A stretch of DNA of 64,000 bases from Mucilaginibacter pineti (lineage in GTDB: Bacteria > Bacteroidota > Bacteroidia > Sphingobacteriales > Sphingobacteriaceae), in NCBI RefSeq assembly GCF_900101875.1, contig NZ_FNAI01000006.1, positions 124,001-188,000 of the forward strand, in the 5' to 3' direction. The position numbers were made by a program, and so were the translations under genes. Positions 27,077-34,891 of this stretch are shown here, one piece after another; within the stretch, counting starts at the first letter, position 1; the number at the start of each line of letters is the position of its first letter. The notes under the pieces were generated by a model. That model saw nothing but the letters and a program-made list of their open reading frames with translations. It did no database searches and was not told where the DNA came from.

Positions 27077-27880
27077 TTAATTAACACGCGGCTGGTTCAT
27101 GGCTGTAAGCATGTTACCATATATAGCATTTAACGACGACAGGTTTTTAGCTAAACGCCCAACTTCGTCCTTGAACTGTTTTGAATCATCTAACGATTCG
27201 TTAAAGTTGTTCATGGTTAAAGCAAGGTTTTGATAAAATTTGTTCATTGATTTTAAATGCGCGCTTGAATCCTGCAATTCCAGTTCGTACACTGCATTTA
27301 ATGAACCTAAGTTTTTAGCCAGTTTATTTACCTGATCGTGGTAAGCCTTTGAATCAACATTTGAATTTGCCATTTCAGATAAATTGGCAGATGCTTTTTC
27401 AAAAGCGGTGCTCAAATTATCATAGCTTGCTGTTGCAGTTTTTACTTTTTGTGTAAAAGCAATAGTAGCTTCGCCAGCATCGGTAACGCGTGATATGGCA
27501 GCAACCTTATCGCCAAATGTGCGCAGGCCATCGCCAAGACTACGTACCAGGTCCGGACCAATTTTGGCATCGTCAAGCATTTTATCTAACGCTGCAGTGC
27601 TTGATGAACCGCCGCTGATTACTGCATGTGATGATGTTTTTGGTAATTCGCCGGCAAAATCCTCATTCAACTCGGGATATACACGCACCCAGTCGATATC
27701 TTTATCTTCCCTCTGTAAACCTAATAGAAAAAACAAAAAAGCCTCTGTACTTAAGCCTACTGTGATAAATTCAGTTGCGTATTTCCAGTGCTGAATTTTA
27801 AATAACAAACCGATGATTACAACTGTTGCACCGATTGATATTATGTTTCCTATTCCGAATGGTTTTTTCTTTCCTGCCAT
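27077..27880 (-). CDS. gldL: Type IX secretion / gliding motor protein GldL
   Basis: A 267-residue inner-membrane protein that forms the proton-driven motor core with GldM. The first helix is IISIGATVVIIGLLFKIQHW and the second FITVGLSTEAFLFFLLGLQ. Glu46 in the second is the likely proton-path residue by comparison with the family. The cytoplasmic C-terminal region is helical, with two copies of a repeat around LAKNLGSLNAVYE and LAKNLSSLNAIYG. Gene order K-L-M-N supports the call. Confidence 0.95.
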   Translation of the reverse strand: MAGKKKPFGIGNIISIGATVVIIGLLFKIQHWKYATEFITVGLSTEAFLFFLLGLQREDKDIDWVRVYPELNEDFAGELPKTSSHAVISGGSSSTAALDKMLDDAKIGPDLVRSLGDGLRTFGDKVAAISRVTDAGEATIAFTQKVKTATASYDNLSTAFEKASANLSEMANSNVDSKAYHDQVNKLAKNLGSLNAVYELELQDSSAHLKSMNKFYQNLALTMNNFNESLDDSKQFKDEVGRLAKNLSSLNAIYGNMLTAMNQPRVN

Positions 27881-27928
27881 AATAATTCAGAAATAACTTA
27901 GTATAAATGTTTTGTTAGTTAGTGTGTG

Positions 27929-29239
27929 TTAGTGTTTGTCTGTGATATCCCTGCCCTGGAAATGTGTTACGCAGCGGAAACCAATGTAAGATTTTGCAGT
28001 ATCCTGGTACTCGTAAGTACGGGTTGCATTTTGAAGAAAGTAGCCTACATCTTTCCATGAGCCACCGCGTACAACCTTGCGTTTAAGCACTTCAGGGTCG
28101 CTGGCTTTGGCTTCGTAATTAAAGGTAGGTGCTAAATCATGTACAAATGTTGATGCCGAAGGATCAAATGCCGATGCTGTCCACTCGGCTACATTGCCGG
28201 CCATATTATACAAACCAAAATCATTAGGGAAGTATGAGCGTACGTTTACGGTATAAGCACCGCCGTCATCTGTATAGTTACCACGGCCTGGTTTAAAGTT
28301 GGCCAGCAAACATCCTTTTGCATTTTTAATATACGGACCACCCCAAGGGTAATCATTGCCTATTCTGCCACCGCGTGCAGCGTACTCAAACTCGGCCTCG
28401 GTAGGCAGTTCAACACGTGCGCGGTGCGGTAAATGGCGTTTATCTTTATAGGCCTCATTATAGCGTGTACGCCATACTGTAAAAGCTCTTGACTGCCTCC
28501 AGGTTACACCAACTACCGGATAGTTACGGAAAGCCGGGTGCGAAAAATAACCTTCAACCATTGGCTCGTTGGCAGCGTATGAAAAATCGCTCAACCATAC
28601 CAGTGTATCCGGATAAACGGCAACAGTATCACGCAATATAAAGTCAGATCGTTTTGATTTTGGATCGTTCCTGTGGTTAGCGGCATCGCGCAGTTCAAAT
28701 AAAGCGTAGTTGTATTTTAACAGGCGTACATCAATTTCGTTGCGGTCAAACACGCGGTCTTCATCCTGATAATACATGCCCTGTAATTTTTGGGAATTGC
28801 CTGCCTGTCCCTTTTTATTGCTCCAAACCGGGTTTTTCTTTACATAATCCCAGTTGATATATTTTTTACCGCCGGCATTGGCTGCCGTGCCTTTTGGCTG
28901 CAGGTAATATTTGTTATCGTTGGCGTAGTTGGTTATAGCAATTGAATCGCGCACCCAGTACACAAATTGTTTGTACTGGCTGTTGGTGATCTCTGTTTGA
29001 TCCATAAAAAACGGAGGTACAGTAACCTGTTTTGTTTGGGAGATCTGCGCAAAGGTTACGTCCTGATCTGTTTGCCCCATAAGGAAGGTACCTCCTGGAA
29101 CATATACCATACCATAAGGTACTTCGGCTTTAAACGAACGTTGTGGCACACCGGTTAGTTCGCCTCTGTCGCCGCCACCGCCGCAACCGCTTAATATGCC
29201 AACCCCTAAAACAACTAATAAAAGGTATATCTGCTTCAT
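27929..29239 (-). CDS. gldK: Type IX secretion lipoprotein GldK
   Basis: A 436-residue outer-membrane lipoprotein that forms the periplasmic ring with GldN. The lipobox ILSGC places the lipidated Cys at residue 19. The rest is an FGE-sulfatase (sulfatase-modifying factor) fold, seen in MVYVPGGTFLMGQTDQD, QTEITNSQYKQFVYWV, AARGGRIGNDYPWGG, LYNMAGNVAEWTASAF and RKVVRGGSW. In GldK this fold is structural rather than a formylglycine-generating enzyme. It heads the gld operon and has a 253-base upstream gap with no recognised promoter. Confidence 0.93.
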   Translation of the reverse strand: MKQIYLLLVVLGVGILSGCGGGGDRGELTGVPQRSFKAEVPYGMVYVPGGTFLMGQTDQDVTFAQISQTKQVTVPPFFMDQTEITNSQYKQFVYWVRDSIAITNYANDNKYYLQPKGTAANAGGKKYINWDYVKKNPVWSNKKGQAGNSQKLQGMYYQDEDRVFDRNEIDVRLLKYNYALFELRDAANHRNDPKSKRSDFILRDTVAVYPDTLVWLSDFSYAANEPMVEGYFSHPAFRNYPVVGVTWRQSRAFTVWRTRYNEAYKDKRHLPHRARVELPTEAEFEYAARGGRIGNDYPWGGPYIKNAKGCLLANFKPGRGNYTDDGGAYTVNVRSYFPNDFGLYNMAGNVAEWTASAFDPSASTFVHDLAPTFNYEAKASDPEVLKRKVVRGGSWKDVGYFLQNATRTYEYQDTAKSYIGFRCVTHFQGRDITDKH

Positions 29240-29492
29240 TGTAAAATCAAAATTCAGTTATATAACTATAACATTATAAGACCCCCGAATATATCAAATT
29301 TGCGTCATCTAAAACAAAAAACATTCATTTAACGGGCCGAAAGGCCAAATTAAGTTTATTGAACGTTGTTTTACAGATAAAATAACACAAACAGCACATC
29401 AGGTTAACTAACCACAAACATGTAAATTAGTTGTCATTAGTACGCTAATAACTGAATAAAAGTTGCAACTGGGTTAAATAAATTTCTAAATA

Positions 29493-30251
29493 TTATTTAT
29501 TTACCACCTTGCAATACTGCTCAATGGCCATTGTCATGGAAGGGGCAGCCGGAGTTGGAGCCGGGATATCAAGAATTAAACCAGCCTCAAGCACGGCTTT
29601 ATGCGTTGTTGCACCAAAGGCGGCTATGCGGGTATTATTTTGTTTAAAATCGGGAAAGTTCTTGTATAAAGACTGAATGCTTGACGGACTAAAGAAAGCG
29701 ATTACATCATAAAACACCTCAGCCAGATCAGAAAGATCGCTGCAAACGGTGCGGAAAAGTACCGCCGGGGTAAAGTTATAACCGTTCTCCAGCAAAAAGC
29801 GCTGCGTTTCTTCTGCAGCAACATCAGAGCATGGGTAAAGGAATTTCTCGGCAGCGTGTTTTTTCAATACTTCGGCCAAATCTGCAGCGGTTTGTTTACC
29901 GAAGAAAATTTTACGTTTACGGTATTGAATATATTTTTGAAGATAAAGGGCAATGGTTTCTGAAAGGCAAAAATATTTCATTTCTACCGGTACTTCAAAA
30001 CGCATCTCTTCGCAAATGCGGAAGAAATGATCGGCCGAGTTACGGCTGGTAAAAATAACGGCAGTAAAATCAGCAAGGTTTATTTTCTCTTTCCTGAAAT
30101 CTTTGGCAGGCACGCCTTCCACATGAATAAATGATCTGAAATCAATTTTCAGGTTTAGCTTTTTAGCCAGTTCTGCATACGGATTCTTATCATTTTCGGG
30201 TTTTGACAAAGTAACTAATATACTTTTAACCTTTTTCTTTCTGTCTTCCAA
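29493..30251 (-). CDS. hemD: Uroporphyrinogen-III synthase
   Basis: A 252-residue enzyme that cyclises hydroxymethylbilane to uroporphyrinogen III in heme synthesis. HemD families diverge strongly, but KVKSILVTLSKPENDKNPYA, FTAVIFTSRNSADHFF, FLYPCSDVAAEETQRFL and DVIAFFSPSSIQSLY are recognisable. The start appears to be TTG at 30251: an in-frame TAG shortly upstream is also the stop of the previous gene, and no ATG is available. The pairing with a DUF4271 gene is common in Bacteroidota. Confidence 0.88.
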   Translation of the reverse strand: MEDRKKKVKSILVTLSKPENDKNPYAELAKKLNLKIDFRSFIHVEGVPAKDFRKEKINLADFTAVIFTSRNSADHFFRICEEMRFEVPVEMKYFCLSETIALYLQKYIQYRKRKIFFGKQTAADLAEVLKKHAAEKFLYPCSDVAAEETQRFLLENGYNFTPAVLFRTVCSDLSDLAEVFYDVIAFFSPSSIQSLYKNFPDFKQNNTRIAAFGATTHKAVLEAGLILDIPAPTPAAPSMTMAIEQYCKVVNK

Positions 30252-30269
30252 ATCAATTTTTTTAACTAC

Positions 30270-31250
30270 CTAAATTCTGATATTCAATGCCTTTATTAAA
30301 ATTAAAACAGGGCAAATTTCGAGGGCACAAAGATACGTAAATAAATAAAACTTGTGAAATCGAAACGTAGAAATAATATTTACACTGCTCCGTAGGTATT
30401 GCCATACAAAAATTACAACAATAACAATGAGCGTTACATCCAGTAAAACAGGGATATACTGCGCTGCCATTAAACTAAAACATATTACCACCGGTAAAAA
30501 CACAAAAGCTATGTTGAAGTAGGTAAGGTGCAATATATTAAGGTAGTCGGTAACCAATTTATTAATATCAAATACAAATCCTAAAACCTTAAGTACCATA
30601 AACTTAAGCGCAAACAATATAACAATCGCCACCGTAAGCGAAACAAATAACCTGCTGCCGCTAACCGAATAATAAACACCCTTGTAGGCCGCCAGCTGGT
30701 ACAGGAATAAGCCAAACGCCAGGCAAAACAGCAGGAACAAGCCCAGGAATGCCCAGGTGCTTACAAGTCCCTCTTCCTTACCGGCCTGCGATACCACACG
30801 CTTGCTATAAAAAGATTGTAACACAAAACTTACATCCTTATTTAAGGCGAAGTTTAGCAAGGCGGTATATAGCAAAAGGGCCACTATTATTATAATTATC
30901 CAGGGATCGCGCGTAGTGCGGATATGGCCGTCTTTTACTATACTTTTTGATTTTAGATGCAGATCTAAAAAGCCATAACCCTTATATACCGCCTGGGCAA
31001 ACAGACTATCGGTATAATCGCTTCTGGTATTGGCATCGGGCATGCGAAGGAAGTGCATAGCAGCAGAATCGGCAATGAAAGCTTTGTGTGCCTCCATGGA
31101 TGCCGCAACAGAATCAAGCAGGGACTGGCCGGCTGTTGGCGGCCTGTGATACGTTTTAATTTTAGGTGGCACCACTGAAGTATCCTGCTGCGCGAAGGCA
31201 GCAGCGCTACTTAACAATATCAGCAGAAAACACCAGGTAATTAAACGCAT
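30270..31250 (-). CDS. DUF4271 membrane protein
   Basis: A 326-residue protein with a signal peptide (MRLITWCFLLILLSSAAAFAQ), a soluble stretch to about residue 110 and then six or more hydrophobic helices (IIIIIVALLLYTALLNFAL, STWAFLGLFLLFCLAFGLFL, VSLTVAIVILFALKFMVLK and others). This is the DUF4271 family, which has no known function. It lies 18 bases upstream of hemD on the same strand, so one transcript is likely. A role in heme synthesis or transport is only suggested by the neighbour. Confidence 0.8.
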   Translation of the reverse strand: MRLITWCFLLILLSSAAAFAQQDTSVVPPKIKTYHRPPTAGQSLLDSVAASMEAHKAFIADSAAMHFLRMPDANTRSDYTDSLFAQAVYKGYGFLDLHLKSKSIVKDGHIRTTRDPWIIIIIVALLLYTALLNFALNKDVSFVLQSFYSKRVVSQAGKEEGLVSTWAFLGLFLLFCLAFGLFLYQLAAYKGVYYSVSGSRLFVSLTVAIVILFALKFMVLKVLGFVFDINKLVTDYLNILHLTYFNIAFVFLPVVICFSLMAAQYIPVLLDVTLIVIVVIFVWQYLRSSVNIISTFRFHKFYLFTYLCALEICPVLILIKALNIRI

Positions 31251-31381
31251 CTAAATAAAATGAACCCTGTTAAATTTGCTGCAAAATTACGGTAATAATT
31301 GATTGTTTTTTAACAACATTGGTATTTAATACCGGCGGATATTTTCAGGTAACGCTATAGTCAGTACATTGCAGATGAGAT

Positions 31382-31472
31382 AAAAAAAGCGAATATTATT
31401 TGTATTCGCTATATAGATCAGGCATGTATATTATCTGCTTATTCAAACGAATATAAACAAAATATACATGCC
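31382..31472 (-). terminator. Terminator and upstream inverted repeat after the GH92 gene
   Basis: On the minus strand a 12-bp perfect inverted repeat GGCATGTATATT/AATATACATGCC (31461-31472 and 31421-31432) comes first. A terminator follows: AGCGAATA, 7-base loop, TATTCGCT and a run of seven T (31382-31410). Both lie downstream of the GH92 stop. Confidence 0.8.
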
Positions 31473-31492
31473 CGATTAACTACGGCAATTAC

Positions 31493-34400
31493 CTATTGCG
31501 ATACCGGGATATCCGAAATACCCCAGTTGGTGTTTGCCTTGTCGCCCATTTTAAGTACCAGGCTACCCCCCTTTAACAGTTCGGATGCGGGGAAACTGAA
31601 CGATGTTAGTTCTTTGCCGTTAAGTGTAGCACTTTGCACGTATTTATTGTTACGCGATGTGTTGACGGCCTCAATAGTAAAGCTTTGTCCGCGACCATAT
31701 TGTCCGTTGAGGTGAATAACCACTTTTGAAAATATAGGGCTGCCTATTTCATATATAGGTTTGGAGCTTGCTCCCCCATCGGTTTGGAACAGGCCCAGCG
31801 CGTTCATGATAAACCACGAACTCATTTGCCCCTGGTCTTCATCGCCAAGGTAAGCGTTTGATGCACCGAAGCCGTAAAACCTATCAACGATGGAGCGGCT
31901 CCAGCGCTGGGTAAGCCATGGTCTTTTAACCCAGTTAAACAAAAACGCGAAGTGCATGGATTGCTGGTTGCCCTGTATCACGGGGTAATCCCAATATTGA
32001 TCGCCGGGGGCATTAAAACGCAGCTTGTAGCTTTCGCCAAAACCCCACTCCAGGCGTTTTATAAATTTATCTACACCAATAGTATTTGCCAATCCGGGTA
32101 CGTCCTGCGGCACGAAATAGGTTAGCTGCCAGGCATTGCCTTCTACATAATGTTCGTTTGCGCCAGATTTAAACGGATCGAAATTCGGGAACCACGTTCC
32201 GTCAGATTTTTTTAAACGAGCGTAACCACTCTCCGGGTCGATGATGTTTTTCCAGTACGTTGATCGATCATGAAACTGCGTGTATTCCTTATCCTTACCC
32301 AAGGATTTGGCTAATTGCGATACCGTCCAGTCGTCAAAGGCATATTCCAGCGTGTTGGAGAAACGCCCCAGGTCATAAGGCACATATTTGTATTTCAGGT
32401 AAGCTTCCAGATCCTCATTACCGGCATGCCCTGCTTTGCCTACCACTTGGGCAGGCGTGGTTTGCATTTTATTAACCGCTTCAAATGCCTTTTGTACATC
32501 ATAATCACGGATGCCCATCTGGTAAGTACTTACTATAAGCGGGATCTCGTGCTCGGCAACCATTACGGGCACGTAGTTCATACCGGCAGGCCCTTTGGCC
32601 AGCCAGCCATCGGCATCATACATGGCCAGTTGCGAGTGTACCCATTTAGACGACCACTCGGGCGTAACCAAATTCCAGTACTGGTTAAGGTTCCAAAACG
32701 TGTTCCAGAACGCGTCGCAACCCAGGGCTACAGATTTGCCGTCGGTAAATTGCTGTACCCGTTTAGATGCATCTATCCATTGCCCGTTTACATCGCTCCA
32801 GGTATTGCGGCTGGCTAAGCCACGGTACATATTGGTATAAAAGCGCATTTTTTCGCGCGAGTCATTAGTGGTGATCTCCAACCTGCCGAATAGTTTATTC
32901 CAGGTTTCACGCTGATTATCGCGCACTTTATCAAAGCTCCAGCCAAATGGCTTAACAATTTCTGTGGATAAATTTTCGGCGGCGTTTTCCATGCTTACCA
33001 GCGAAATACCGGTACGCACCTGTATCACCTGGTTGGTGTTGGTATCAAATTCAACAAATGCACCTGCTTTTTTAGGGTCGATGGCGGCAACAACATCTTT
33101 ATCTGTCACTGAATTGTTAACCCAGGTGCCAAATTTTTTGAAAGGCCTGTCAAACTCTATTACAAAATGAATGGTATAATCCTGGTCTACCCCACCCGAC
33201 CATACATCTTTTGTAAACTGTTTGCTATAGCCTTCAATGCGCGTATCGCTAACTCTTTTCAGGGTAACATCCTTCAGGTTATAACCGTATTCGGCCGGGA
33301 TTTTCAGATCTATCATTACCCGGGCATTGGTAGCTTTTGGATATGTGTAACGCATAAAGCTGCAACGGGTAGTGGCGGTAAGTTCGGCTTTGATATTGTA
33401 ATCGGTAAGCTGTACTTTATAATAACCTATGGGCGCTTCTTCACTGGCCTTGTCTATTTTTGAGCGGTAGCCGTCGCCGGTTTTGCTTTCATCACCTACC
33501 TTAGTTTTTAATGGTCCGCTTGTGGGGAATAGACCCAAGCCGGCCATTGTCCACTCGTGAATGTGGCTAAAGGTGCCTATGCTCTCGTAAATAGGATCAT
33601 ACCCGGCAGACCAGCCGCCATTCTGATTATCAGGACTTAACTTAACCATGCTAAACGGCATCCACGGGCCGGGAGCAATCATCCAGCGTGAGTGGCCGGT
33701 ACCTATTCGGGTATCGCCATATTCGGCCGGGGTATTAAGTTTTTGTGTGTGGCGCTGTATGCTGCCGCTTTCCAACAATCGGCCATTGCTAAACACTTCA
33801 TACTCGCTTGTTTTTGCTTCCGATACTGCAGGCATGGGTACTTCCAACTGGTAACGTGCCGAATCGATATCCTGCTCCAATAAAGTTTTCCCATCTACCT
33901 TAACACTAATTTTTGGGGTACCGGTAAGGTGTTCTACATCTACCAGTAAAGGCTGAAAATGCTTGCCATTGTTGTCAATTTCGTAAGCGGCTGCTTTTAC
34001 TTCGCGCACAAAAATATCTTTCGGGGTTACCAGTTCCAAACCAGCCGGGCCATCCAACCGCACCTGATCAAAAACCAGCCATGAGCCATCAATAGATGTA
34101 AGCGCTATTTCATTACCACTTTTACGCAGCATACCTGGCGTAAGCGGGATACTGATATTGTAGGGTTTATTGTTTTCTAAATTACCATAGATGGTGTTAT
34201 CTGCAACCGCTTTTTGGGGCAATTGGTATTTATAGGATTTCCCGTTTATGCTTACCTTAAATAAGGGAGGCATTTTTTCCTGGTAACCAGCAATGGTTAT
34301 AACTAAATTACATTGGGCATTTTGTGGCAGTTGCTTTAAGCCGAAAAGAATATTCAGCACACTTGAGCGTGTACCCGCTGTTGATCCTGAGCCTCCCCAG

Positions 34401-34645
34401 GCATCTTTAGGGCCGGGCAAGGCATACGGCCAGTCGGTTTTAGGGTTAGAGAAGCCTACCAGGTAATAACGGTCTTCCCATCCAAAATCGTGATTAAGGA
34501 AATGCTCAAAATCGGCGGGGGCCAAAGCCATATCGGCAATGCTGTTATCGGCTTTTCCTATTTGCCATATTACCTTTTGCTGGGCCGATGCCGGCAGTAG
34601 GCCCAGGCATATTAATACCGCTAAAATGTATATTCCTTTTTTCAT
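31493..34645 (-). CDS. GH92 family alpha-mannosidase
   Basis: A 1050-residue secreted calcium-dependent exo-alpha-mannosidase (usually alpha-1,2) acting on yeast mannan or N-glycans. A signal peptide (MKKGIYILAVLICLGLLPASA) is followed by an extra N-terminal region to about residue 300 that looks like a carbohydrate-binding module. The GH92 domain then begins near GDTRIGTGHSRWMIAPGPW, with FSHIHEWTMAGLG and GDEDQGQMSSWFIMNALGL near the active site. It is a single gene with its own terminator and has no SusCD partner adjacent. Confidence 0.9.
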   Translation of the reverse strand: MKKGIYILAVLICLGLLPASAQQKVIWQIGKADNSIADMALAPADFEHFLNHDFGWEDRYYLVGFSNPKTDWPYALPGPKDAWGGSGSTAGTRSSVLNILFGLKQLPQNAQCNLVITIAGYQEKMPPLFKVSINGKSYKYQLPQKAVADNTIYGNLENNKPYNISIPLTPGMLRKSGNEIALTSIDGSWLVFDQVRLDGPAGLELVTPKDIFVREVKAAAYEIDNNGKHFQPLLVDVEHLTGTPKISVKVDGKTLLEQDIDSARYQLEVPMPAVSEAKTSEYEVFSNGRLLESGSIQRHTQKLNTPAEYGDTRIGTGHSRWMIAPGPWMPFSMVKLSPDNQNGGWSAGYDPIYESIGTFSHIHEWTMAGLGLFPTSGPLKTKVGDESKTGDGYRSKIDKASEEAPIGYYKVQLTDYNIKAELTATTRCSFMRYTYPKATNARVMIDLKIPAEYGYNLKDVTLKRVSDTRIEGYSKQFTKDVWSGGVDQDYTIHFVIEFDRPFKKFGTWVNNSVTDKDVVAAIDPKKAGAFVEFDTNTNQVIQVRTGISLVSMENAAENLSTEIVKPFGWSFDKVRDNQRETWNKLFGRLEITTNDSREKMRFYTNMYRGLASRNTWSDVNGQWIDASKRVQQFTDGKSVALGCDAFWNTFWNLNQYWNLVTPEWSSKWVHSQLAMYDADGWLAKGPAGMNYVPVMVAEHEIPLIVSTYQMGIRDYDVQKAFEAVNKMQTTPAQVVGKAGHAGNEDLEAYLKYKYVPYDLGRFSNTLEYAFDDWTVSQLAKSLGKDKEYTQFHDRSTYWKNIIDPESGYARLKKSDGTWFPNFDPFKSGANEHYVEGNAWQLTYFVPQDVPGLANTIGVDKFIKRLEWGFGESYKLRFNAPGDQYWDYPVIQGNQQSMHFAFLFNWVKRPWLTQRWSRSIVDRFYGFGASNAYLGDEDQGQMSSWFIMNALGLFQTDGGASSKPIYEIGSPIFSKVVIHLNGQYGRGQSFTIEAVNTSRNNKYVQSATLNGKELTSFSFPASELLKGGSLVLKMGDKANTNWGISDIPVSQ

Positions 34646-34837
34646 GTTTTAATTAACGATGGATTGGTTGCTGTTAATGGTTACCAAATAAATGTGACGC
34701 TATTAATTGCTCAATATAATAAATAACAGATGATTAAACGGTTCAATATTTTATTTGTTGTATTGTACAAACATATTAAAAAAATCAAAACAAAAGCATA
34801 TTGACAAAATATTTTTAAGGCCGGAATTTTAGGGGCA

Positions 34838-34876
34838 ATAAAAAAGGCAGGATAGTGATTATCCTGCCTTTTTATT
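34838..34876 (-). terminator. Intrinsic terminator after the ThuA fusion gene
   Basis: The stem AAAAAGGCAGGATA/TATCCTGCCTTTTT around a 5-base loop is followed on the minus strand by a T run. It lies 16 bases after the stop at 34892. Confidence 0.9.
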
Positions 34877-34891
34877 TACAATAATGAGATG

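Noticed and set aside
32315..32818. 167-codon plus-strand frame within the GH92 gene
   Set aside because: Antisense to a well supported mannosidase domain; composition is that of a reverse complement.
34768..34775. TATGTTTG -7 box upstream of the GH92 gene on the minus strand
   Set aside because: It matches the consensus, but the possible -33 boxes are at wrong spacings and the leader would be over 110 bases; too weak to report.
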